Assembly: GCA_965205785.1 (NCBI GenBank)
Contig: OZ242188.1
Coordinates: forward strand, 992,001-1,056,000
Source of the DNA: BJGV01 sp965205785
GTDB lineage: Bacteria; Pseudomonadota; Gammaproteobacteria; Burkholderiales; Nitrosomonadaceae
Direction: 5' to 3'
DNA length: 64,000 nucleotides
The number at the start of each line of letters is the position of its first letter. Position 1 is the first letter of the stretch. Made by a program: the position numbers and the translations under genes. The notes beneath the pieces were generated by a model. That model saw nothing but the letters and a program-made list of their open reading frames with translations, ran no database searches and had not been told where the DNA came from. Of the stretch, positions 36,560-45,060 are shown in pieces.

Positions 36560-36697
36560 AACTAATCTACCTTATAAGTAAAAATATTGTTATAAAAACT
36601 TTAATTTTAATTGCATGATTCAACTTTGTGAATGGTATTTGCTTTGCAAAAGCAATCAAGGCTTTAATTTAATGGCTAAAAATATCAGTATAAAAAT

Positions 36698-37102
36698 TTA
36701 TTGTTTTTCTCTTAGGATGTCACGTATATCAGAAAGTAATAATTCTTCTTTTGTAGGTTCCGGTGTGGGTGGTGAAGCTTCCTCTTCCTTTTTCTTTGAT
36801 GCATTCATTGCTTTGACCACCATAAAGATTGCAAAAGCTATGATTACAAAATCAAGCATTGTCTGAATAAATTTGCCATAATTAATAGCCACAGCAGCAA
36901 CATCTCCGGATGCTTCCTTCAAGGTAAAGGCCAGTTTACTAAAGTCCATCCCCCCCAGTAGCAACCCGATTGGTGGCATGATGACATCACTGACAAATGA
37001 AGAAACAATCTTACCAAATGCAGCTCCAATGACAATACCTACTGCCATATCAACTGCGTTCCCTTTTATTGCAAATTCCTTGAATTCAGACATCATGCTC
37101 AT
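36698..37102 (-). CDS. mscL: Large-conductance mechanosensitive channel MscL
   Basis: Homopentameric inner-membrane tension-gated pore that releases solutes on hypo-osmotic shock. 134 residues. N-terminal amphipathic SEFKEFAIKGN, TM1 VDMAVGIVIGAAFGKIVSS, TM2 near residues 75-97 and a C-terminal cytoplasmic helix (EELLLSDIRDIL). ATG 37102 with AGGAG 6 nt before. Confidence 0.97.
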   Translation of the reverse strand: MSMMSEFKEFAIKGNAVDMAVGIVIGAAFGKIVSSFVSDVIMPPIGLLLGGMDFSKLAFTLKEASGDVAAVAINYGKFIQTMLDFVIIAFAIFMVVKAMNASKKKEEEASPPTPEPTKEELLLSDIRDILREKQ

Positions 37103-37282
37103 AATTTTCTCCTATTGGTAAGATAAACACTCCAAAAGATAAATTTTTTGATTCCATTGATATATAAGTAACGATCTGTGATTATAGCTAAAAAGTTTTA
37201 TTAACGCACAATTGAACGTTATATGTGTATTCTAGTGACTAGTAATTCAAAGATTTAATAATTTAATATTTATCTTCATATC

Positions 37283-38437
37283 ATGAATGAAAAATCAAAC
37301 TTGCCAGTTTCTGCAGAAGTAGTTGTGAATCCAGTTACAAATCGTCATGAATTAAGAAAATTTATTGATGTTCCTTGGCTTGTTTACGCAAATGATCCTA
37401 TGTGGGTGCCACCATTACGCCTTGAGAGGCGCTGGCATTTTTCTAAGTCAAATCCCTTTTTTAAGCATGGAGAATGGCAGGCCTGGATTGCATACCGTAA
37501 TAATCAGCCGGTTGGGAGAATTAGTGCACAAATTGACCAGCTCCATCGCCAAATTTATGGCGCGGATACTGGCCATTTTGGGCTATTAGAAAGTGTGGAT
37601 GATAAGGAAGTATTTGCGGCATTAATACAAACAGCAGAGAAATGGCTTGCTGAACGGGGTACAAAACATGTAAGCGGACCATATAATTTCTCTATTAATC
37701 AGGAGTGTGGAGTGCTTGTGAGTGGTTTTGATAAGCCCCCAATGGTTATGATGCCACATTCTCCTAAATGGTATGGAAAGCTACTTGAAGAGCAAGGTTA
37801 TTATCCGCTAAAGGATCTGCTTGCATATTTGATGAAGCTGGACATGGAAGTTCCAAAGATTATGCGTATTTTGGTAGATAAATTTTCTAAGCGGATACAT
37901 ACAAGAGTTTTACGTCGTAATCAACTTAAAGTAGAGATGGAAATATTAAGAGGTATTTTTAATGATGCGTGGTCTGATAATTGGGGTTTTGTTCCATTTA
38001 CTGAAGAAGAGTTTTCTGAACTTGGGAGTACATTTCGTTTTCTCCTAAAGGATGAGTATATTCAGATCGTTGAAGTTGATGGTATTCCAGCAGCATTTAT
38101 GGTGGCATTACCAAATTTGAATGAGATATTTGCTAAGTTAAATGGAAGTCTATTCCCATTTGGCTGGTATCAGCTGATTAAGCAACTTAAATTTGGTGAA
38201 ATTCGTACTGGTCGGATACCGTTAATGGGTGTACGTAAGAAATTCCAGAATACTCCCTTAGGTGCAGCATTAGCCTTTATGATGATCGATGCACCACGGA
38301 AAATTGGTCTTTCCAGAGGATTTCGGGAAATTGAAGTATCTTGGATCCTTGAGGATAATAAACCTATGCGAGGGATGATCGAGAAAGCGGGGATCCAAGA
38401 GTATAAACGTTATCGAATTTTTGGAAAAAAATTATGA
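37283..38437 (+). CDS. GNAT-superfamily N-acyltransferase-like protein
   Basis: 384 residues, cytoplasmic, probably two GNAT-like halves. The N-terminal part has the recurring pattern FIDVPWLVYANDPMWVPPL, then FFKHGEWQAWIAYRNNQPVGRISAQ and VSGPYNFSINQECGVLVSGFDKPPM, seen in a widespread family of long GNAT proteins often left unnamed. It starts a seven-gene plus-strand run with lipid and nucleotidyl-transfer enzymes (24 nt to the next gene), so an acyl transfer to a lipid or amine is the likely job. Bacterial ceramide synthases also belong to the GNAT class, which makes that one candidate function. Exact substrate unknown. Confidence 0.72.
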   Translation: MNEKSNLPVSAEVVVNPVTNRHELRKFIDVPWLVYANDPMWVPPLRLERRWHFSKSNPFFKHGEWQAWIAYRNNQPVGRISAQIDQLHRQIYGADTGHFGLLESVDDKEVFAALIQTAEKWLAERGTKHVSGPYNFSINQECGVLVSGFDKPPMVMMPHSPKWYGKLLEEQGYYPLKDLLAYLMKLDMEVPKIMRILVDKFSKRIHTRVLRRNQLKVEMEILRGIFNDAWSDNWGFVPFTEEEFSELGSTFRFLLKDEYIQIVEVDGIPAAFMVALPNLNEIFAKLNGSLFPFGWYQLIKQLKFGEIRTGRIPLMGVRKKFQNTPLGAALAFMMIDAPRKIGLSRGFREIEVSWILEDNKPMRGMIEKAGIQEYKRYRIFGKKL

Positions 38438-38461
38438 TTAATTTTTTGGCAAATAAATATA

Positions 38462-39310
38462 GTGTCTAAGGTTCAAGTTTCAACTAAAAAGATAGAAAAA
38501 TTTGTTGCGATTGTTTTGGCTGCAGATCGTACCGCTAACGATCCGGTCACCAGCAAATCAGGTATGGTCTGCAAAGCATTTACACCGATTTGTGGAGTAC
38601 CAATGATAATTCGGGTATTAGATGCCCTTGAAGCAAGTGGTATGATTGAAAGGATCGTTTTATGTGGCCCGCCAGAGCCTTCACTCTCTGCTTGTCCAGA
38701 ATTGGAGCGACGGATTGGAGATGGATTTGTCACTTGGGTATCTAACTTAGACTCTCCGAGTCGTAGTGCTAATAGAGGACTTGAACATATAGATAAAGAA
38801 ACACCAGTATTTTTGACAACAGCTGATCATGCGTTATTAACTCCTGAGATCGTAAAGTATTTTTTAAGTGAGTCTAGTAAGGCAGATAGTGACGCTACAG
38901 TGGGTTTAGTTGAATATGAAAATGTTATAACTGCATTTCCAGGAGCAAGACGAACTGTAATTAAGGTTCGTGATGGAAATTTTTGTAGTTGTAATCTTTT
39001 TGCTTTTTTAAATCACCGCGGTCGTAATTTGGTCCCTTTTTGGAAAAGGGCAGAGGATATGCGCAAGCAACCCTGGCGATTGGTTGGAGAGATATTGGGC
39101 CCAATAGCTATTTTGTTGTATTTGCTAAGGATATCAAAACTTAACCAGGCACTGAATGCTGTGTCTTCTAAGGCTGGTGCTAGATCACAAGCAGTAATTA
39201 TTCCCTATGCCAATGCTGGGGTGGATGTAGATAAGGCAGAGGATATAGCGCTTGTAGAATCTGCTCTGGAGAAAGAAGCATTGATCTCACGTAAAAATAA
39301 TAGTATTTAG
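38462..39310 (+). CDS. MobA-like NTP transferase (nucleotidyltransferase family)
   Basis: 282 residues. GT-A-like nucleotidyltransferase fold: VAIVLAADRTANDPV at the N-terminus is a modified form of the LAAGxG loop, followed by KAFTPICGVPMIIRVLDALEASG and the metal-site TTADHALLTPEIV. The C-terminus has an amphipathic stretch (about 195-215). It would activate a small phosphate or alcohol with CTP or another NTP, probably to supply the downstream CDP-alcohol phosphatidyltransferase. The start is GTG at 38462 (MSKVQVS). The first loop Gly to Asp change could lower activity. Second gene of the lipid module. Confidence 0.75.
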   Translation: MSKVQVSTKKIEKFVAIVLAADRTANDPVTSKSGMVCKAFTPICGVPMIIRVLDALEASGMIERIVLCGPPEPSLSACPELERRIGDGFVTWVSNLDSPSRSANRGLEHIDKETPVFLTTADHALLTPEIVKYFLSESSKADSDATVGLVEYENVITAFPGARRTVIKVRDGNFCSCNLFAFLNHRGRNLVPFWKRAEDMRKQPWRLVGEILGPIAILLYLLRISKLNQALNAVSSKAGARSQAVIIPYANAGVDVDKAEDIALVESALEKEALISRKNNSI

Positions 39311-39366
39311 CACTACTTTGGTATGTAGTAATGTGGCCTCAATAAAAAGTCTGTAAGAGAGAGTTC

Positions 39367-40443
39367 ATGAAAATAATAGACAGGTATATTACACGTGAGT
39401 TATTGATCCCTTTCACGGTTTTAATTGTGATTCTAACTGGACTATTCTCTAGTTTTAGTAGTGCACGTTTTCTTGCAGAAGCAGTAACAGAGTCACTTGG
39501 TATTGCCGCAATGCTTAAGCTGGTAATGCTTAAGACATTAATCGCTTTAGAAGTTCTGGTACCAATCGCCCTTTATATTGCTGTAATAATTGGACTTGGT
39601 AGAATGAATAGAGATCAGGAGATTAATGTATTACGCTCTATAGGAATTAGTGAACATCGTATAATTTTTACTGTGCTTATAGTAGCTATTCCTGTTGGAA
39701 TTATTAGTGGAGCACTTTCTATGTTTGTACGACCTTGGGCATATGAAGAGAATTATATTTTAAATGCTCAGGCAGAAGCTGAGTTAAATACAGATCGATT
39801 CCAAGCAGGGCGTTTCTATGGAAGCGAAAAAAGTGGCAGAGTAGTTTATATTGATTCAAAAGATGAGTCCGGCAAACAAATGAGAAATATATTTCATTAT
39901 GTTAGCAAGGAAAATGGGAGTGAGATTCTTATTGCTAAAGAAGGGATGCAAAAGAAGCCAGTTCGTGGTCAGCGTCCTCAAATACACTTATTTGATGGCC
40001 ATTTATATAAACTTGCACATTCTTCTACAAAAGATACCGTCTCCCATTTTGAAAAATTAGTGTATTTTAGTGACGATAGTAATGAATTGGATTACAAGCG
40101 CAAATCAGCAGCAACTAACGTTTTAATGGATTCAAGTCGACCACCTGACATAGCTGAACTTCAATGGCGTTTATCCCGACCTATTGCGACTGTTTTGTTA
40201 GCTCTGATTGCTATACCATTTAGTCGTACTTCCCCTAGACGTAACGAAGGTGAGAGGGTTTATTTTTCCGCAGCTCTAGTTTTTGCGGTCTATTATATTT
40301 TAAATGGATTGGCACAGACGTGGGTGGAGCAGGGAAGAATAGGCAGTATACCTGGAGTATGGTGGCTTTACGTATTAATGTTTGTTGTGTCGCTTAGTCT
40401 GCTTTTTCCTGACGGTTGGAAACGACTGTTTCAGCCCAGATGA
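39367..40443 (+). CDS. lptF: LptF-family permease
   Basis: 358-residue inner-membrane protein of the YjgP/YjgQ (LptF/LptG) family. The N-terminus IIDRYITRELLIPFTVLIVILTG and the segment LGRMNRDQEINVLRSIGIS (coupling helix to the LptB ATPase) are diagnostic. Six membrane segments flank a periplasmic beta-jellyroll domain (about 130-260). Partner LptG follows with an ATGA overlap. LptF/G with LptB lift LPS out of the inner membrane. Here the pair sits in a lipid-synthesis cluster and not beside pepA, so it may be a paralogue for another lipid, or the only copy. The sequence cannot tell. Confidence 0.93.
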   Translation: MKIIDRYITRELLIPFTVLIVILTGLFSSFSSARFLAEAVTESLGIAAMLKLVMLKTLIALEVLVPIALYIAVIIGLGRMNRDQEINVLRSIGISEHRIIFTVLIVAIPVGIISGALSMFVRPWAYEENYILNAQAEAELNTDRFQAGRFYGSEKSGRVVYIDSKDESGKQMRNIFHYVSKENGSEILIAKEGMQKKPVRGQRPQIHLFDGHLYKLAHSSTKDTVSHFEKLVYFSDDSNELDYKRKSAATNVLMDSSRPPDIAELQWRLSRPIATVLLALIAIPFSRTSPRRNEGERVYFSAALVFAVYYILNGLAQTWVEQGRIGSIPGVWWLYVLMFVVSLSLLFPDGWKRLFQPR

Positions 40444-41513
40444 TATTAATAGTAAACCGTTATCTTGCATTCCAAGTTTTCATTGGTTTATGCATTGCAA
40501 CTGCAGTACTTTTGCCATTATTTAGTTTTCTAGATTTATTAGATCAGCTGGATGATGTGGGCAAGGGTACATATCGAGTTAAGGATGCATTTTTATACAC
40601 CGCGTTAATGTTGCCACGAAGATTTAGCCAGCTTGCACCATTTATTGCATTATTAGGTACCGTGATTGCATTAGGACGGTTGGCAAAGAATCTAGAACTA
40701 ACTGCATTACAAATAGCAGGGATCTCTCCTATTCGTGTAAGTATAGCGCCACTTGTTGTTGGGTTCATTCTCTTAATCTTTATTGCCTTATTGGAACAGT
40801 TTGTCGCTCCTGAACTTCAACAAAGGGCAATCTTGCATCGTGCTATAGCACTTGAGCAAAGTGTACAGCTTGGGAAAAAACTTGGAATTTGGACACGAAA
40901 TGAAAGAAATATATTGCGTATAGGTGAAATGATAACTGCCAAAAAAGCTACAAATGTAGAAGTATTACACTTTGATAATAATGGATCTTTGTTAACTTAT
41001 ACTCATGCTAAATATGCTGACATTATTGATGATAATTTATGGGAGCTGAACGAAGTTATTAGCAAGACGTTTGATGAGACAGGAAAAAAAATTGAATCTA
41101 TAAGTACAAGTTCGATGCAGTGGAAATCATTTGTTAATCCAACTGATATTTCGACTTTAAATAAGTCGCCAGGAAGTTTGTCTCCTTTTGACTTATTTAA
41201 ACATGTTCGTTTTTTAAAAAGTACTGGTCAGGAAGCTGATGCATATGAGTTAGCATTATGGCGAAAAGCAGGTGGAGCATTTACAACAATTGCAATGCTG
41301 TTACTCTCCATACCTTTCGTATTTGGATCATCTAGAACCGGTTTTGCTAATAAGCTAGTACTTTCGGTGGTGGTTGGCATTAGTGTCTATTTGCTTGACC
41401 AGATTATTTCAAATGCAGGTTTATTGTTACATTTCCCTCCAGCTCTGACTGCACTATTTCCAGGGTTGGCACTGATTCTAATAGCTAATCTTTGGTTACG
41501 GAGGATCCCTTAA
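40440..41513 (+). CDS. lptG: LptG-family permease
   Basis: 357 residues, second half-transporter of the LptF/LptG dimer. The N-terminus VNRYLAFQVFIGLCIATAVLLPLF, the coupling segment ALGRLAKNLELTALQIAGIS, the jellyroll region and terminal TMs are all present. The ATG at 40440 overlaps the lptF stop (ATGA), a strong sign of coupled translation. The frame extends upstream to 40416 but that part lies inside lptF. A 168-nt gap follows before the CDP-alcohol phosphatidyltransferase. Confidence 0.93.
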   Translation: MILIVNRYLAFQVFIGLCIATAVLLPLFSFLDLLDQLDDVGKGTYRVKDAFLYTALMLPRRFSQLAPFIALLGTVIALGRLAKNLELTALQIAGISPIRVSIAPLVVGFILLIFIALLEQFVAPELQQRAILHRAIALEQSVQLGKKLGIWTRNERNILRIGEMITAKKATNVEVLHFDNNGSLLTYTHAKYADIIDDNLWELNEVISKTFDETGKKIESISTSSMQWKSFVNPTDISTLNKSPGSLSPFDLFKHVRFLKSTGQEADAYELALWRKAGGAFTTIAMLLLSIPFVFGSSRTGFANKLVLSVVVGISVYLLDQIISNAGLLLHFPPALTALFPGLALILIANLWLRRIP

Positions 41514-41681
41514 CTGTTATTCTTGTAGTTTTTGTGCAGATATAAAGTAAATTGTTTGGGATAATTTTTATTGCGGCAGTAATGTTGCATAAAGTTGCAC
41601 TCGAAATAGTTTTACCTTAATTGATAGCATAGGCTTTAGGTGGCAGTAGTTTACTAATTTCAAAATTTGAAAGACTAATAG

Positions 41682-42905
41682 ATGACAATTTCTATTTATA
41701 TTATTGGAAACAGTGAAGTTAACGTTTGGGGCTTAAGTGGCAGAGAACGTTTGCAGCGCATGCTAAAAGCTAACAATGGAGAGATTGCCTTGGTTGATGA
41801 CTTAGGCAGTATTCCTGATGGTGGGCAGGTACTATTTCTATGTGCTGATCATTTATTTGATGCTAGGGTGCTATCAGCACTAATTAAAACGCAATCAAAC
41901 CTAGTTTTAAATAGTAATAATGATCAAATAGTCGCTATTCGTATTGCTGATGGTAGTGCATCTAATGTGCTGGAAGATTTCCTTGGAGAAGGGAATGGAG
42001 ATACTATTTCAGCTTTTCCAAGTTACTCACTTGATGATTTAAATTTAGAGTTTCAGCAAAAGAACTTAAAAAAGAAGGATGCACCTTATGTATTATTTAT
42101 AAATAGGTTTAATTGCAAAATCCTTGAGGCAGAATTATTTTCTGGATCATACAAAGGCGTAACTGATTTAGTGACTAAATGGGTTTGGCCAATCCCTGCA
42201 TCCTGGGCCACTCATTTTTGTGTTCGTTTTGGTTTGTCACCCAATCATGTAACACTAATGAGTTTTGTCTTTGCTGCGTTGGCAGGAATTGCATTCTGGT
42301 TCGGCAATTATGGAATAGGATTGATGATGGGATGGGTCATGACTTTCCTGGATACTGTTGATGGAAAATTGGCGAGGGTAACCGTTACTTCGAGCCGTTT
42401 AGGTGATGTGCTTGATCATGGTTTGGATCTTATTCATCCACCACTTTGGTACATGGCATGGGGAATTGGGTTAAGCACAGTTTCAATCTCAACATCTGGA
42501 GTGGAAATATTGATATGGCTAATGTTCATTGGTTATATTGGAGGTAGGTTATGCGAGGGTGTCTTTCAGTTTTTTGTAGGATCATTTGATATATTTATAT
42601 GGCGGAAATTTGATTCATTTAACCGATTGATTACTGCCAGGCGCAACCCTAATTTAATATTATTAACAGGTAGCTGGATGATCAATCAGCCTGATCTTGG
42701 ATTCTTGTCAGTGGTTGTATGGCATTTAGTCTCTACAATTATTCTTGTTATACGAGTGGTTCTTGGTTGGCGTGAAAGGCAGCATCAAGGCTCTCTGAAG
42801 TCGTGGTTTGAAGGAATCATTCCTGGGCAAGATAAAGGAGAACTGGCAGTACGGATTTTTACCCGTACACCGGTTAGTATAAATGACAGAAGAGCTACGA
42901 ATTAA
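41682..42905 (+). CDS. CDP-alcohol phosphatidyltransferase with N-terminal nucleotidyltransferase-like domain
   Basis: 407 residues. Residues 1-165 resemble a degenerate nucleotidyltransferase (VWGLSGRERLQRML; VLFLCADHLFDARVLSAL). Residues 170-380 are a membrane CDP-alcohol phosphotransferase with the full signature D-x2-D-G-x2-A-R-x8-G-x3-D-x3-D (D224, D227, G228, A231, R232, G241, D245, D249) and several TM segments. It would exchange the CMP of a CDP-lipid or CDP-alcohol for another alcohol. The two-domain build recalls archaeal inositol-1-phosphate cytidylyltransferase/phospho-di-inositol synthases. The next gene starts 23 nt inside its end, so they are coupled. Confidence 0.85.
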   Translation: MTISIYIIGNSEVNVWGLSGRERLQRMLKANNGEIALVDDLGSIPDGGQVLFLCADHLFDARVLSALIKTQSNLVLNSNNDQIVAIRIADGSASNVLEDFLGEGNGDTISAFPSYSLDDLNLEFQQKNLKKKDAPYVLFINRFNCKILEAELFSGSYKGVTDLVTKWVWPIPASWATHFCVRFGLSPNHVTLMSFVFAALAGIAFWFGNYGIGLMMGWVMTFLDTVDGKLARVTVTSSRLGDVLDHGLDLIHPPLWYMAWGIGLSTVSISTSGVEILIWLMFIGYIGGRLCEGVFQFFVGSFDIFIWRKFDSFNRLITARRNPNLILLTGSWMINQPDLGFLSVVVWHLVSTIILVIRVVLGWRERQHQGSLKSWFEGIIPGQDKGELAVRIFTRTPVSINDRRATN

Positions 42906-43875
42906 AAGAATACAAACAGGAGATGCTAAAGTTGGGTTAATTTTAAACCCACTTAGTGGACGAATCCGCAAACGTAAAGACACCATAAAGCACGAGTTAG
43001 TAAAAATTCCCGGTGTAATTTTTCGAGAGGCAAAGAATAAACATGAGTTCAAAGACGCCGTTAATGAGCTTCTGGATGCTGGAATTGATTTATTGGTAAT
43101 TGCTGCTGGGGATGGAACGGTACAAGCAATATTGAGTCATTTGTTCACAGAATGTGCTCGCGCAGATTGGCCAATTCTTGCAATAATACCTGGTGGTACA
43201 ACAAATATGACAGCACTTGATTTGGTTAAATACGATGACCCACAAGACTCTGCAAAAAAATTAAGTCAATATATGTTGACTAAGACTTTGCCTGTACTAT
43301 TAAAAAGACATGTGTTGTGTATTGAGCAAGCAGGTGCTGATAAAGTGTATGGAATGTTTTTTGCAGTCGGAATTATTGCCCGTGCAGTAATATTCTCAAG
43401 GAGTGGCATCAAGCAGGTTAGGATTACAGGAGAAATATATTCTGGCCTAATTATGTTAGGTTATTTTATTGGGTTGATTCTTAGACGGCGTACGGGGGCA
43501 TGGGCACCAGCAAAGATGAAAACTGTTAAGGTGGGAGGAAGAAATTACGACGGTACACATCAATTTTTATTTGCTAGTGTGCTTGATCGCCTGTTATTCA
43601 ATATGCGCCCATACTGGGGTAAGGAGCAGGAGCCAATTCATATTACTTTTGTAAAGCAGAAAAGAAAAAAATCTATACGTTCAATATTGCCACTAATTTC
43701 AGGGCGGGGTGAAGTGCTCAAGGAGGATGATGGTTATCATAGCTACAATGACAGTGCTCTTGAGTTAACTATAGATGATGACTATATTGTCGATGGAGAG
43801 TCTTACCACGCAGCAAGTCAAAATGGTCCGTTAAGAGTATCTGCAGCAGGTCCAGTTACTTTCTTGACTTGGTAG
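42883..43875 (+). CDS. Diacylglycerol/sphingosine-kinase-family lipid kinase
   Basis: 330 residues. DAGK catalytic fold: NPLSG (22-26), the ATP-binding GDGTVQAIL (76-84) and PGGTTNMTALD (103-113), close to the canonical GDGT and PxGTxND. It would phosphorylate a lipid hydroxyl (diacylglycerol, ceramide or a sphingoid base). Two basic insertions (RRRTGAWAPAKMK, KQKRKKSIR) could contact the membrane. It overlaps the phosphatidyltransferase and lies 28 nt before the Tam41-like gene, consistent with the product being passed on as a lipid phosphate. Bacterial ceramide kinase belongs to the same family, so the substrate remains open. Confidence 0.86.
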   Translation: MTEELRIKRIQTGDAKVGLILNPLSGRIRKRKDTIKHELVKIPGVIFREAKNKHEFKDAVNELLDAGIDLLVIAAGDGTVQAILSHLFTECARADWPILAIIPGGTTNMTALDLVKYDDPQDSAKKLSQYMLTKTLPVLLKRHVLCIEQAGADKVYGMFFAVGIIARAVIFSRSGIKQVRITGEIYSGLIMLGYFIGLILRRRTGAWAPAKMKTVKVGGRNYDGTHQFLFASVLDRLLFNMRPYWGKEQEPIHITFVKQKRKKSIRSILPLISGRGEVLKEDDGYHSYNDSALELTIDDDYIVDGESYHAASQNGPLRVSAAGPVTFLTW

Positions 43876-43903
43876 CATATAAAATTTCTACAGATTCGTA
43901 TCA

Positions 43904-44893
43904 ATGACTGATAATACATTAATATTAGGTGAAAGAACTTCAGATGCATTAGTTTCTAAAGTTTCTTCTATGGCATCAGAATCAGTATCAGCTGATTTTT
44001 CAATCTTTGTCGAAGAATTAGAATTACGTTTCAGTTCATCTTTGGACGCTATTCTTCTTTATGGTTCTTGTTTGCGTTCTCACGAAATTGGTGATGGAGT
44101 TGTAGATTTCTATGTGGTGGTGGATAACTACAGTAATGCTTACCAGGAAAACTATTTGCGCTATTTTAATACATGGTTACCACCAAACGTATTTTATCTT
44201 GAGGTCTCTGCTAATAGCAGAATTTTTCGTGCTAAATATGCTGTAATCTCAATGGCAGAATTTGAGAGAGGAAACCAACATTGGTTTCACTCATATTTGT
44301 GGGCACGTTTTGCTCAGCCTGTACGGTTATTATATGCTCGAGATGAAAATATTCGAAAACGCATTTACAATTCATTAGCACAAGCTGTAATAGCATTTCT
44401 TATACCTACTATTAAGGCATTAGGTGCGCGTGTAGTAACTGCGGAAGAGATTTGGATTAAAGGTTTAACACTCACATACGCAGCTGAACTTCGTCCAGAA
44501 CGAGAATCGCGTGCACGGCAACTTACTGAATTAAATCTGGATGAGTATAGGTGCTTAACTGAGTGTGCTTTACCTTCATTAGTAGGGATACTTGAGAAAT
44601 TACCACAGGAGCATCAGATCCAAGGAGTAGGCTATCGGTGTTTAGCTGATGATCATGAGCATAGCCGCTCATTAAGAAACTGGCGATTACGTCGTTGGCA
44701 GGGGAGAATCCTCTCAGTACTCCGATTGACAAAGGCGACATTTACTTTCCGAGACTGTATTGATTATGCTGCCTGGAAGATTGAACGCCACACTGGTGTA
44801 TGTATTGAGGTTACACCTAGGCTCCGCCGTCATCCTGTTTTATTTGGCTGCAAAGTTTTCTGGAAGTTATTTAGACGTGGTGTATTGCGTTAA
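43904..44893 (+). CDS. Tam41-like nucleotidyltransferase, probable CDP-lipid synthase
   Basis: 329 residues, soluble nucleotidyltransferase fold. YGSCLRSHEIG (53-63), VVDFYVVVDN (66-75), KYAVIS (111-116), WARFAQPVRLLYARDENIR (133-151) and GLTLTYAAELRPE (187-199) follow the same order as mitochondrial Tam41, the peripheral CDP-diacylglycerol synthase that replaces CdsA for cardiolipin synthesis. I recognise this from memory of the family. It would make a CDP-lipid from CTP and the phosphorylated lipid produced by the preceding kinase. An acidic/basic C-terminal tail (RRHPVLFGCKVFWKLF) may bind the membrane. Last gene of the module. Confidence 0.68.
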   Translation: MTDNTLILGERTSDALVSKVSSMASESVSADFSIFVEELELRFSSSLDAILLYGSCLRSHEIGDGVVDFYVVVDNYSNAYQENYLRYFNTWLPPNVFYLEVSANSRIFRAKYAVISMAEFERGNQHWFHSYLWARFAQPVRLLYARDENIRKRIYNSLAQAVIAFLIPTIKALGARVVTAEEIWIKGLTLTYAAELRPERESRARQLTELNLDEYRCLTECALPSLVGILEKLPQEHQIQGVGYRCLADDHEHSRSLRNWRLRRWQGRILSVLRLTKATFTFRDCIDYAAWKIERHTGVCIEVTPRLRRHPVLFGCKVFWKLFRRGVLR

Positions 44894-45060
44894 TATTTAT
44901 TCCTTAGAATACTTATAAACTAGTAGTGTTTATTTTTACTAGATAATCAGGCAGCATGTATTAATAGTACTAGTTTTATTGACAAGCTCTTCTTATTAAA
45001 ATAACCAAGAGTAAAGAGTAAGTTTTTTACAGATACTATCTGTCTGATTTTCTGGTGTAT

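Noticed and set aside
45026..45045. ACAGAT-ACT-ATCTGT hairpin as a terminator for the HAD gene or the Tam41-like gene
   Set aside because: The T-run is on the wrong side for either gene direction.
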